From NCBI GenBank assembly GCA_003611875.1, contig RAYY01000002.1, positions 62,001 through 126,000 on the forward strand: DNA of 64,000 nt, written 5' to 3'. A program made the position numbers and the translations under genes. The notes beneath the pieces were generated by a model. The model saw only the letters and a program-made list of their open reading frames with translations. It did not search any database and was not told where the DNA came from. Shown piece by piece: positions 36,895-44,115 of the stretch (positions are counted from its first letter, which is position 1; each line of letters opens with the position of its first letter). The stretch is from a bacterium D16-56. Its GTDB lineage: Bacteria; Bacillota; Clostridia; Lachnospirales; Lachnospiraceae.

Positions 36895-37329
36895 ATGGCT
36901 TGTTTCTTAGTACCGGCAGCGGAAGCTGTTATTAGTACCGCTGCTTCCAAAGTAATGCAATCAAAGGAATCCTCTCCCAAAGCTGTACCTATCAGTCTGG
37001 ATGGTTCCACTATCACAGAAGCAGTAAAAACACCTTTTTTCCATAAACTGAAATGGCTGAACAATCTATTATGGGGCGGTTCGGCACTGCTGGCTTTTGA
37101 ACATATCTGGCATGGGGAAGTAGTTCCATGGTTCCCGTTTTTATCTGCTGCCAGCAATCCGTCTGATGCTGCTGAAATGCTGTATGAGATGTCTACAGCC
37201 GGTGTCGCCATGGCAGTCCTCGTGACAGCAGTATGGGGCGGTATGCTCGCAATTTCAGCTGTTATTGAAAAAGGAGCGGTAAAATCCGCAGAGCTTTTAT
37301 CACCACCGAAATGGGAGGTAATGCTATGA
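36895..37329 (+). CDS. Small membrane protein of unknown function, leader-controlled (first gene)
   Basis: 144 aa, AGGAGG site with good spacing. A soluble N-terminal 50 residues precede two membrane segments: one near NNLLWGGSALLAFEHIWHGE and one near STAGVAMAVLVTAVWGGMLA. The first contains two His and two Glu inside or next to the membrane (FEHIWHGE), which could bind a metal or heme. Upstream FFHKLKW adds another His. I do not recognise the family. It overlaps the next gene by 19 bp, so the two products probably form one complex. Base composition is a little more AT-rich than the dcw genes. Confidence 0.75.
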   Translation: MACFLVPAAEAVISTAASKVMQSKESSPKAVPISLDGSTITEAVKTPFFHKLKWLNNLLWGGSALLAFEHIWHGEVVPWFPFLSAASNPSDAAEMLYEMSTAGVAMAVLVTAVWGGMLAISAVIEKGAVKSAELLSPPKWEVML

Positions 37330-37679
37330 CCTTATTGACTACAGTCTTTGCCGCAATTATCTGTACGATTATCTGGTATTGCAATGCACCAAAAAGCCAG
37401 ATGAAAATCGGCATCCTATGTTTCATGTATTGGGGAGCATCCCTTATGTGGCTTGTAGATGCTGTTTTTGAATATGCGGAAATTCACAATGAATATTTTA
37501 CCCCGACCCCAATGGATATGCTCAATGATTTTTATTTAGGATTGTCTGTTATAGCCCTTGGACTTGTTATCTGGCTTATGATCCTTCTTGCCAAAGACCC
37601 GAAAGGTGTTGTAAAATCCGCCCTTTTTAAGGAGAAAATCCCAAAACAGCCGTTGCCTTTTCCGAAATCCTCAGATTGA
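37311..37679 (+). CDS. Small membrane protein of unknown function, leader-controlled (second gene)
   Basis: 122 aa with three hydrophobic helices (LLTTVFAAIICTIIWYC, GILCFMYWGASLMWLVDAVF, LGLSVIALGLVIWLMILLA). A loop between helices 2 and 3 is rich in acidic and aromatic residues and His (EYAEIHNEYF). The C-terminus is Lys/Pro-rich and probably cytoplasmic. It starts inside the preceding gene and shares the leader-controlled transcript. No family was recognised. A small transporter, ion channel or membrane enzyme subunit pair is possible but unproven. Confidence 0.75.
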   Translation: MGGNAMTLLTTVFAAIICTIIWYCNAPKSQMKIGILCFMYWGASLMWLVDAVFEYAEIHNEYFTPTPMDMLNDFYLGLSVIALGLVIWLMILLAKDPKGVVKSALFKEKIPKQPLPFPKSSD

Positions 37680-37791
37680 GAGAGCTGCTGCTTTTGAAAA
37701 ACTCAGTCTGACCAGTGTGTCATGCCTTGCTGTACTAATGCAGTAATGTACTGGAGATATCGTATGTGAGGAAAGCCTGTAAACACCAATT

Positions 37792-37826
37792 AAGATAGCA
37801 GAGATTCAAAAAATCCCTGCTATCTT
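37792..37826. terminator. Bidirectional hairpin between convergent genes
   Basis: AAGATAGCAGAGATT and AATCCCTGCTATCTT pair over 15 positions with one mismatch and a 5-nt loop. It lies between the plus-strand membrane genes and the minus-strand FtsW-like gene. No strong U-tract on either side. The rest of 37680-37876 holds nothing recognisable. Confidence 0.5.
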
Positions 37827-37876
37827 GTACGAAAAATCCCCTAAGACTGCATCCGTTTATCAACTTTTCTGTCTTT

Positions 37877-39403
37877 TTAAGAAGGAACAGATCCCTGTAT
37901 GGGCTCCGCCTCCACACGGTCATACCGGTAAGCCGAAAATATAAATCCCAGCAGCAGCATATTCACTACGATACTGATCCGGCCCTCAGAAATCATGGGA
38001 AGGCTGGTAAAGGAAGCATACTGATAGCCAAAATTCCCCAGAATATAGAGAATCCCTTCCATAAGCAGGCAAATGCCGCAGCAGCAGGACAGAGAGAAAG
38101 CCAGCCTTCCCCGGATTTTCCGGATGCAGGCAAAAAGCATCAAATAAAATCCAGCAACAGCCGCCAAAAGCACTGCCCCTGCCAGCCATCCGAACAGCAA
38201 AATACACAGAGCGATCTGATAATTGTTGTGATAATGCTGAGGAAGGATATCCCACAAGGTAACATTGGATTCATCAAAATGGATATAGCGGGGTAAACCC
38301 CCCTCATCTCTGGCCTTGGCTACTGCTGCCTCAAACCTTTGTTCCTCCTCCTCTGTATGATAGATAGCATAGATACCGATCTGTCTGGGATCCCTTTTTT
38401 CAAAATACCAGGCTCCGGTACCGTAATCCATCAGCTCCTGGGAGGTCAGGTCAATTCCTCCAATAAGAGGGGTCTCGGAAAGCAGACGTCGAATCAGGGC
38501 GCTATTATATGTATCATCCCAGGTAGACCGGATAGAAGCATCCGGGTTTATAAATTGATAAAGCGCTTCCCGTCTGCTGCCTGTAAAAACAAAAAGACTG
38601 CCCACTGCCGCCAAGCCTGTAAAAAGGATCCCATACATCCCTTTACGGCTCAAGGTACTGCCTGTAAAGATATCACGATGGTTCATCATCAGCAATGTAC
38701 CTGTCACACTTACCGCTAATACTGCACACGCAGAAAGATCACGGTTATAGCCCCTATAAAATCCTGGAAAAAGGATACATGCACCGCAAAGTACAAAAGC
38801 GGTCAGAATGGCCTTACTTTGATATCGTCTCAGACGATAGGCCAGCAGAATCAAAAAAGGTGCAAACAGCAGGATCCCAAAATACCGGAAATATCCCAGA
38901 AAATAACCCATTTTCCAAAAAGGAAGCATCTTTTGTGTACACAGTACCTCTCCCGCCAAAAATAAACTTCCGGCTAAGATAAGAAGCTGCTTGGAATGCC
39001 GGATCATAAAGGGGTATCCCTTCCAGGCCATCAGGATCAAAAGGAATAGTCCGGGAATGTAATACAAACAACCATTAGAATACTGCTCCGGACTCCATCT
39101 CATCCATACAGCTCCGACAAAGCCGAGAGAAATCAGCAGCAACGTCATGGCCGCAAGAGCCGGTGCCTTCTGAATCCTATGGACCGTATTTAGCTCTGTG
39201 CCGATGACAACCGGATCTCCCATGTCCCTGACTGCCAGCTCTCCTGCTTCCTTTTGGGAAATCCCACGAGCCTCATACTCCTCCATCCTGTCAAAAATAT
39301 GCTCCTCCAGCTCCTGGATAAGGACACTGCGCAGGGGCTTATAAGCGATCTGCTCCTCCACCGTATCCAAAAACTCCTTCTTATAATCCTCCAAAGAGCA
39401 CAC
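37877..39403 (-). CDS. Permease-prefix domain protein with a divergent FtsW/RodA-like membrane domain
   Basis: 508 aa. The first 75 residues form the soluble helical permease-prefix domain (DYKKEFLDTVEEQIAY, IFDRMEEYEARGISQKEAGELAVRDMGDP) that often accompanies PadR-controlled membrane proteins. About ten membrane segments follow. The C-terminal LPMISEGRISIVVNMLLLGF echoes the SEDS motif LPFISYGG, so it may be a divergent SEDS protein. The catalytic-region motifs of FtsW are not clearly preserved. It overlaps the padR gene by 23 bp. It may respond to envelope stress or antibiotics through PadR. Confidence 0.8.
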   Translation of the reverse strand: MCSLEDYKKEFLDTVEEQIAYKPLRSVLIQELEEHIFDRMEEYEARGISQKEAGELAVRDMGDPVVIGTELNTVHRIQKAPALAAMTLLLISLGFVGAVWMRWSPEQYSNGCLYYIPGLFLLILMAWKGYPFMIRHSKQLLILAGSLFLAGEVLCTQKMLPFWKMGYFLGYFRYFGILLFAPFLILLAYRLRRYQSKAILTAFVLCGACILFPGFYRGYNRDLSACAVLAVSVTGTLLMMNHRDIFTGSTLSRKGMYGILFTGLAAVGSLFVFTGSRREALYQFINPDASIRSTWDDTYNSALIRRLLSETPLIGGIDLTSQELMDYGTGAWYFEKRDPRQIGIYAIYHTEEEEQRFEAAVAKARDEGGLPRYIHFDESNVTLWDILPQHYHNNYQIALCILLFGWLAGAVLLAAVAGFYLMLFACIRKIRGRLAFSLSCCCGICLLMEGILYILGNFGYQYASFTSLPMISEGRISIVVNMLLLGFIFSAYRYDRVEAEPIQGSVPS

Positions 39404-39719
39404 CTCCCATCACCTGATTGACCGCTGTCTCATAAGTTCTCCATTCCTCTGCCTTCTCCTGCAGCAGCCTTTTTCCGCTGGCAGTGATCTCATAGTACTT
39501 CCGCATCCGGCCATTTTCCGCTGTTTTTTGAAGACTGACCACCGCCCCCTTCTGTTCTAATCCATGCAGAACCGGGTACAGGGTGCCCTCCTGCAGCCGG
39601 AATACCATCTGGCTCTGCTGCTCTAGCTCCCGAATGATCTGATAGCCGTACATGCTTCGCTGCTCCAAAAGCCGCAGCACCAGCATGGAGGTGTTGAGTG
39701 CCATGTAACGTTTGTCCAT
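39381..39719 (-). CDS. PadR-family transcriptional regulator
   Basis: 112 aa, beginning ALNTSMLVLRLLEQRSMYGY, the PadR winged-helix signature. GTLYPVLHGLEQKGAVVS is the recognition-helix and wing region, and YYEITASGKRLL the dimerisation region. AAAGGAG precedes the ATG. It is co-transcribed with the overlapping membrane-protein gene, and two palindromes at its own promoter are its likely operators. PadR proteins of this subgroup usually respond to small lipophilic compounds; the inducer is unknown here. Confidence 0.93.
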   Translation of the reverse strand: MDKRYMALNTSMLVLRLLEQRSMYGYQIIRELEQQSQMVFRLQEGTLYPVLHGLEQKGAVVSLQKTAENGRMRKYYEITASGKRLLQEKAEEWRTYETAVNQVMGGVLFGGL

Positions 39720-39752
39720 TGAAAGCTCCTTTCTTTGAAAATTAAAGCCAAA

Positions 39753-39810
39753 ATACCTAGACGATCCAGGTATATAGAATCATTATACTTAGATCATCTA
39801 GGTATGTCAA
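39753..39810 (-). promoter_or_regulatory. padR promoter with two 21-bp palindromic operators
   Basis: Minus strand TTGACA (39805-39810), 17-bp spacer, TATAAT (39782-39787): a perfect consensus. Operator-like palindromes ATACCTAGA-N3-TCCAGGTAT (39753-39773) and ATACTTAGA-N3-ATCTAGGTAT-type (39785-39805) have centres 32 bp apart. One fills the spacer and one lies downstream of the -10, suited to tight autorepression. Confidence 0.8.
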
Positions 39811-40117
39811 GAATTTTTGGTTAATTCTCAGGATAAGCTTATAAACTGTTATGCAAAATATTTGCCGTAACTGTATCTGGCAATATGCCACAATCTCAAA
39901 AATATTATGGACGTCTTCCATCGCTTGTCTATCTTCATCTGTCACACAGCCCTGAATCAGAGCTGCCGGTTCATCCATGATTTTCCCATTTATCCGTCCT
40001 GACAAGCTTTATTCTGACAATAAGGCATTCCGCAGCAAGCTGGCAGGATACAAATTTTAAACAAGTTTTACAATGGCCTCACCAATCACGGCTGAACAGA
40101 CAACATTGTAGTAACAG
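39811..40117. other. Intergenic region without a supported gene
   Basis: About 300 bp upstream of padR and downstream of the Myb-like gene. An 82-aa frame on the minus strand runs through here but reads into the PadR operators and has no recognisable features, so it is not called. No clear terminator was seen. Confidence 0.35.
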
Positions 40118-40723
40118 CTAACCTGCCTCGTACTGACGTCGATTTTTTTTCTGAAGTGATCTATATTGATACCTGCACTGCGTATCGGAACGGTTTCCCA
40201 TTTCTCCGGCAATTCTTCTCCAGCTTTTCTCCCCATACCGCTTCACCAGAGCCAATAGCTTATCCGTTTCCTCTCTTGTCCATTCTCCCTTGTTGAGTGC
40301 CGGATCCAATGACCGCTTCCATCGGGACTCACATTCATTTCCTCTTCTGTTATATCCATGCTGATTGATAAAGTTTGCTACTGTTATCCAGTGTGAATCT
40401 CCAAATTCTGAAACCGCCAGCCTTAATAATTCATCTTCCCGTTTTTTCCAAACATTACTTCGTCTTTTTTTATTCTCCCAATATGGAACAACGCTTGATG
40501 AAGCAGCGCCGCCATACCCATCGCTTTTGGGCTCAGATATTCCCATTGCTTCTCCATATTCATATATGTGCTCTGAAATCGGGCTCATCATTCCTTGATC
40601 ATAATCGATATGAAAATCCGGATGGCTTTGTATTGATGAATTTGCTTGTGAATTACCTAAAAAATAGTTTCCAACACATTGATTGATTTTAAAAATCATT
40701 TCATTAACAAGACTTGCTTTCAA
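40118..40723 (-). CDS. Two-repeat Myb/SANT-domain protein
   Basis: 201 aa, TTG start just after the preceding stop, with AAGGA somewhat far upstream. Residues 1-88 show no known domain. Residues 90-190 hold two Myb repeats: W92, W112, W135 and then W148, W168, Y187, with 18-22 residues between the aromatics. The second repeat reads KGEWTREETDKLLALVKRYG and SWRRIAGEMGNRSDTQCRYQ. This is very close in form to eukaryotic R2R3 Myb DNA-binding domains, and such domains are rare in bacteria. It is in one operon with the unknown gene upstream (2-bp gap). AT-rich codon use suggests transfer. DNA binding is inferred. Confidence 0.85.
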   Translation of the reverse strand: MKASLVNEMIFKINQCVGNYFLGNSQANSSIQSHPDFHIDYDQGMMSPISEHIYEYGEAMGISEPKSDGYGGAASSSVVPYWENKKRRSNVWKKREDELLRLAVSEFGDSHWITVANFINQHGYNRRGNECESRWKRSLDPALNKGEWTREETDKLLALVKRYGEKSWRRIAGEMGNRSDTQCRYQYRSLQKKNRRQYEAG

Positions 40724-40725
40724 TT

Positions 40726-41244
40726 CTATAACTTTTCCTTGATTATGTTTTCCACTTCAGAGGAAGCGCCGTCATAGAGTAAGTCTAACCATTCTTTAAA
40801 TTCTGTTGATAAAAATCCCGTATTTGCCGCATTCACAAGTACATTCTCAATATCTTTAATGGAGACCTTATGGCAGAATGCAAGAACATATTCTAAGCGA
40901 TACCTTCCCTTACTGCTAAGAGCATGCACCCCTTCCTCACGGTCTGGATAATGTGATAAATAATCCATTTCAAAAGGGTTTTTATATGGATTTTTTTTCA
41001 TTTGGTCATAAAATTCTTCGAGAAAAGCCCTTGTATCTGGTACAGCAGGACGGCCCGGAGTACTCCTTACCTTTCCCTCCATTACCTCAACAGGGTATCG
41101 CTGCACAATTCGAGGACTCTGTGCCAAGACTGGCCCCGGCATATTGACAGCCGGTCTCACAGGCGTATCCGATACCGATCTTTTCTTTTTTCCCCTTTCA
41201 TTTCTCTTGGTTCTGATATTTGTTTCCTCTGCAAAAGCAAACAT
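40726..41244 (-). CDS. Unknown protein of the Myb operon, with a leader-like basic N-terminus
   Basis: 172 aa from the ATG at 41244 (GGGGAGG nine bases upstream); the earlier ATG at 41265 lacks a site. It begins MFAFAEETNIRTKRNERGKK. A Pro-rich stretch with SPRIVQRYP follows, a style I associate with N-terminal leaders of clostridial polymorphic-toxin or contractile-injection cargo proteins. That link is only an impression. The C-terminal half is helical (LEEFYDQMKKNPYKNPFEMD, FKEWLDLLYDGASSEVENII). I do not recognise the family. It is translated just before the Myb-domain protein and probably acts with it. Confidence 0.75.
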   Translation of the reverse strand: MFAFAEETNIRTKRNERGKKKRSVSDTPVRPAVNMPGPVLAQSPRIVQRYPVEVMEGKVRSTPGRPAVPDTRAFLEEFYDQMKKNPYKNPFEMDYLSHYPDREEGVHALSSKGRYRLEYVLAFCHKVSIKDIENVLVNAANTGFLSTEFKEWLDLLYDGASSEVENIIKEKL

Positions 41245-41312
41245 AACAAAATTCCTCCCCTTCATTAGAAAGCCTTTTGCCAGGTCGTATATTTCTAGAT
41301 TCCTTTAACATG

Positions 41313-41341
41313 ATTATATCATTTCAATATGGTAATTACAA
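41313..41341 (-). promoter_or_regulatory. Promoter of the Myb operon
   Basis: Minus strand TTGTAA (41336-41341), 17-bp spacer, TATAAT (41313-41318), giving a leader of about 65 nt. Confidence 0.65.
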
Positions 41342-41420
41342 GAAAACATTTTTAGATCCTCATGAACAGGAACCATAAATATTTTTATTTTGATTTCCAT
41401 CTTCATGGCAAAAATAGGAA

Positions 41421-41450
41421 GTATAAACCCTTTCCTTTTCGTGAATCATT
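41421..41450 (+). promoter_or_regulatory. Candidate sigma-F-type promoter for sigG
   Basis: GTATA (41421-41425), exactly 15 bp, then GTGAATCATT (41441-41450), a partial match to the sigma-F pattern GYATA-N15-GGNNANANTN. A long leader to sigG contains a CCGCGGCA/TGCCGCGG inverted repeat (about 41525-41577). The match is incomplete. Confidence 0.35.
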
Positions 41451-41606
41451 TTCTATGGAAGATCACATCATGATCCAGACGAAAGATCAGATATGTTCCA
41501 GCAATCTGCTGAATATCTGACTCCCGCGGCAGCTGCCAAAGATCCGTGCCTGCACGATATCTTCCTGTTGCCGCGGAAATGAATCTCGAATGCGGAGGTA
41601 TATACT

Positions 41607-42383
41607 ATGGCTGGTTATAAGGTTGAGATTTGTGGGGTCAATACGGCGAAGCTCCCTCTTCTGACAAACGAGGAAAAGGATGCGCTCTTTAAACGGATCC
41701 TGGACGGAGACATGGAAGCCAGAGAACAGTATATCAAAGGAAATCTGCGTCTTGTCCTCAGTGTAATCCAGCGGTTTTCCAGCAACAATGAAAATGTGGA
41801 TGATTTGTTTCAGATCGGATGCATCGGCCTGATCAAGGCCATTGACAACTTTGACATTACACAAAATGTGCGTTTTTCTACTTATGCCGTCCCTATGATC
41901 ATGGGAGAAGTACGCCGGTATCTCAGAGATAACAATTCCATCCGGGTCAGCCGCTCTCTGAGGGACACAGCCTACAAGGCCATTTATGCCAAAGAAGGGT
42001 TAATGCGGAAAAATGCCAAGGAGCCGACTCTGATGGAGATTGCCCAGGAAATCGGGATCAGCAAGGAGGAAATCACCTATGCCTTAGATGCTATTCAAAG
42101 TCCTGTAAGCCTTTATGAACCTATCTACACAGACGGAGGCGATCCTTTGTATGTGATGGATCAGATCAGTGATAAGAAAAACCTGGAAGAAAACTGGGTA
42201 GAGGAAATCTCTCTGCGGGAAGCCATGGACCGGCTGCCCAAACGGGAACGCCATATCATTGACCTTCGCTTTTTCGAGGGAAAAACCCAGACAGAGGTGG
42301 CAGAAGAAATCCATATCAGCCAGGCTCAGGTATCCCGCCTGGAAAAAAATGCCCTGAAGGCAATGAGAAATTATTTAAATTAA
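41607..42383 (+). CDS. sigG: Sporulation sigma factor G
   Basis: 258 aa. The N-terminus KVEICGVNTAKLPLLTNEEK is the hallmark of SigG and is the part that binds the anti-sigma factor Gin. Region 2 (DDLFQIGCIGLIKAIDNFD, FSTYAVPMIMGEVRRYLRDN), region 3 (TLMEIAQEIGISKEEITYAL) and region 4 (LPKRERHIIDLRFFEGKTQT) are intact. It directs late forespore genes. CGGAGG precedes the ATG. It is separated from sigE, whereas Bacillus has the two adjacent. Confidence 0.97.
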   Translation: MAGYKVEICGVNTAKLPLLTNEEKDALFKRILDGDMEAREQYIKGNLRLVLSVIQRFSSNNENVDDLFQIGCIGLIKAIDNFDITQNVRFSTYAVPMIMGEVRRYLRDNNSIRVSRSLRDTAYKAIYAKEGLMRKNAKEPTLMEIAQEIGISKEEITYALDAIQSPVSLYEPIYTDGGDPLYVMDQISDKKNLEENWVEEISLREAMDRLPKRERHIIDLRFFEGKTQTEVAEEIHISQAQVSRLEKNALKAMRNYLN

Positions 42384-42386
42384 GGC

Positions 42387-42437
42387 AGTATGCAGAGGCC
42401 AGGGAAAAGCTTCCCCTTTCCCTGGCCTCTGCATACT
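42387..42437. terminator. Perfect 21-bp hairpin between sigG and mgsA
   Basis: Arms 42387-42407 and 42417-42437 are exact inverted repeats (21 bp, 9-nt loop) between the convergent stops of sigG and mgsA. There is no U-run, so it probably acts as a shared 3' end structure. Confidence 0.7.
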
Positions 42438-42906
42438 ATAGCGTGTCTGCCCGCTCCTGAATGTTCTTTCGAAAGTTAATCACATCATGCTGATAATCTG
42501 TATCCATATGTTCTGATGTGATCATAAAATCTGCTGTAGCCTTATTCACTGCAATAGGAATATCATACACCTGGGCAATTCTCATCAGCGCCTTTACATC
42601 TGTATCATGAGGCTGAGCTGTGAGAGGGTCAGAAAAAAACACTACAAAATCAATCACGCCCTCTACAATCTTTGCTCCGATCTGCTGGTCTCCTCCTAAG
42701 GGACCGCTGTTATATCCCTTTACCGTAAGTCCGGTCTGATCGGTGATCATCCGGGCTGTAGTTCCGGTCCCATACAGATTATGATGTTTTAAAATCGCAT
42801 AATGTTCCTTGCACCACTGAATCAGCTTTGGTTTCTCATTATCATGGGCAATCAATGCAATGTCCTTTTTAGGTCCAATCGTAAAAGTAATATAATCTTT
42901 TGCCAT
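42436..42906 (-). CDS. mgsA: Methylglyoxal synthase
   Basis: 156 aa from the ATG at 42906; an ATG three codons earlier abuts the AAAGGAG site. Family residues are clear: ALIAHDNEKPKLIQWCKEH, YGTGTTARMI, SGPLGGDQQIGAKI and VVFFSDPLTAQPHDTDVKAL. The catalytic Asp and phosphate-binding residues lie in these motifs. It converts dihydroxyacetone phosphate to methylglyoxal and phosphate, a glycolytic overflow bypass. The gene is alone, convergent with sigG. Confidence 0.97.
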   Translation of the reverse strand: MAKDYITFTIGPKKDIALIAHDNEKPKLIQWCKEHYAILKHHNLYGTGTTARMITDQTGLTVKGYNSGPLGGDQQIGAKIVEGVIDFVVFFSDPLTAQPHDTDVKALMRIAQVYDIPIAVNKATADFMITSEHMDTDYQHDVINFRKNIQERADTL

Positions 42907-43061
42907 AGCTGTCATCTCCTTTCCCTATGGCTTTTTTTGAAGCTGCCCCTTACTATATCACGAACCTTGAAAAAGAACAAGTTAAATTGTGATAAATATT
43001 TCCTGACTTTTTTCTGAATATTTTTCAGAAAATTTTGCCGAATAACACCAAAAAACTCACT

Positions 43062-43691
43062 CTACAATGGCTGAAGATCCATTTCCAGATTTATTTCTTC
43101 TTCTTTCAAACCTGCCATCTGTTCAATCAACTCCCATATTTCTTCCCGTCCCTGTTTGGTCACGGAGGAAAACAGAATTACCATGCCGTTCTCTCCGATC
43201 TGGAGTCCTTCCCGCACCATTTTTACATGCTTCTGCATCTGGCTGCGTTTCAGCTTATCCGCTTTTGTTGCAATAATTACTGGCGTATAACCCTTTTCCC
43301 GAATCCAGTCATACATTACTTTATCATTTGCGGACGGTTCGTGTCGGATGTCAATCAACAGAAATACACATTTCAGCATGGGAGAAGTCTGCAGATATCT
43401 CTCAATCATGTTCCCCCATTTTACCTTCTGCTCTACCGGTACCTTGGCATAGCCATATCCTGGCAGATCCACATAGTAAAAAGCGTCGTTAATATTGTAA
43501 AAATTGATTGTCTGGGTCTTGCCTGGCTGAGCAGAGGTCCGCGCAAGGGATTTCCGATTCATCAAGGCATTAATCAAAGACGACTTTCCCACATTCGATT
43601 TCCCGGCAAAAGCAAATTCCGGGTATGGACTGTCCGGCAGCCTGCTGGTAATGCCACAGACAGTCTCCAGTTCCACTTTTCTGATTATCAT
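43062..43691 (-). CDS. ysxC: Ribosome biogenesis GTPase YsxC/EngB
   Basis: 209 aa. It has the P-loop FAGKSNVGKSSLINAL, G2/G3 TSAQPGKTQTINFYNI and VDLPGYGYAKV, and the G4 region ATKADKL. It is essential for 50S subunit assembly in Firmicutes. GGAGGATG precedes the ATG. It usually follows lon, as here, but 424 bp of unusual repeat-bearing DNA now separate the two. Confidence 0.97.
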   Translation of the reverse strand: MIIRKVELETVCGITSRLPDSPYPEFAFAGKSNVGKSSLINALMNRKSLARTSAQPGKTQTINFYNINDAFYYVDLPGYGYAKVPVEQKVKWGNMIERYLQTSPMLKCVFLLIDIRHEPSANDKVMYDWIREKGYTPVIIATKADKLKRSQMQKHVKMVREGLQIGENGMVILFSSVTKQGREEIWELIEQMAGLKEEEINLEMDLQPL

Positions 43692-43794
43692 AACATCCTC
43701 CGTCGTTTCTAATTATAAATCTTATAAAGCTATTCTTTGCAAGTGGTACCTTTTGTTACTGTTGTTGTTTCATTGATGTTTTCGCTGTTGCTTT

Positions 43795-43854
43795 GTTGTT
43801 CCCGGTGTTGTTGCTACCGTTGTTCCTGATGTTGTTCCTACCGTTGCTCTCGCA
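43795..43854. repeat. 12-bp tandem repeat, five units
   Basis: Five consecutive 12-mers of the form GTTGTTCCTACC (variants GTTGTTCCCGGT, GTTGTTGCTACC, GTTGTTCCTGAT, GTTGCTCTCGCA). Looser GTTGTT-rich sequence extends to about 43755. It lies in the lon-ysxC gap with no supported gene. Confidence 0.75.
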
Positions 43855-43978
43855 CTTTATTTTCAACAATGTTCTATCCTGTCCCAATCCTTTTCAGCAG
43901 TTTTCTGGCTGCTCATCAGCTTTTTGGCCGCTTCCCCATCCTCTGCTTCTTTATCCCCTCCTTTTTTATTCCTATAGC

Positions 43979-44099
43979 CTCTCGGAATCTCCAGACCTTA
44001 TTTCCTAGGGCCTTTGTGATTCCAGTTTTACGGAGTCCCCTATATTTCACAGAAAATATGGATTAAAATTTTCTATTTTCCGACAAAAGATTCCGAGAG
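43979..44099. repeat. 12-bp inverted repeats bounding a 97-bp AT-rich segment
   Basis: CTCTCGGAATCT (43979-43990) and AGATTCCGAGAG (44088-44099) are exact inverted repeats just downstream of the lon stop. They may be the ends of a small mobile remnant or a long-loop RNA structure. Nothing else is recognisable between 43860 and 44115. Confidence 0.5.
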
Positions 44100-44115
44100 C
44101 CTATTTCCTCTCACA

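Noticed and set aside
36801-37211. 136-aa minus-strand frame opposite the leader-controlled gene
   Set aside because: It covers the terminator and antisense of a gene with a strong ribosome site; no features of its own.
39757-40005. 82-aa minus-strand frame upstream of padR
   Set aside because: Its end runs through the PadR promoter and both operators, and no domain or good ribosome site is seen.
43793-44008. 71-aa hydrophobic frame over the 12-bp repeat
   Set aside because: Leu/Pro-rich composition comes from the repeat itself and no ribosome site precedes it.
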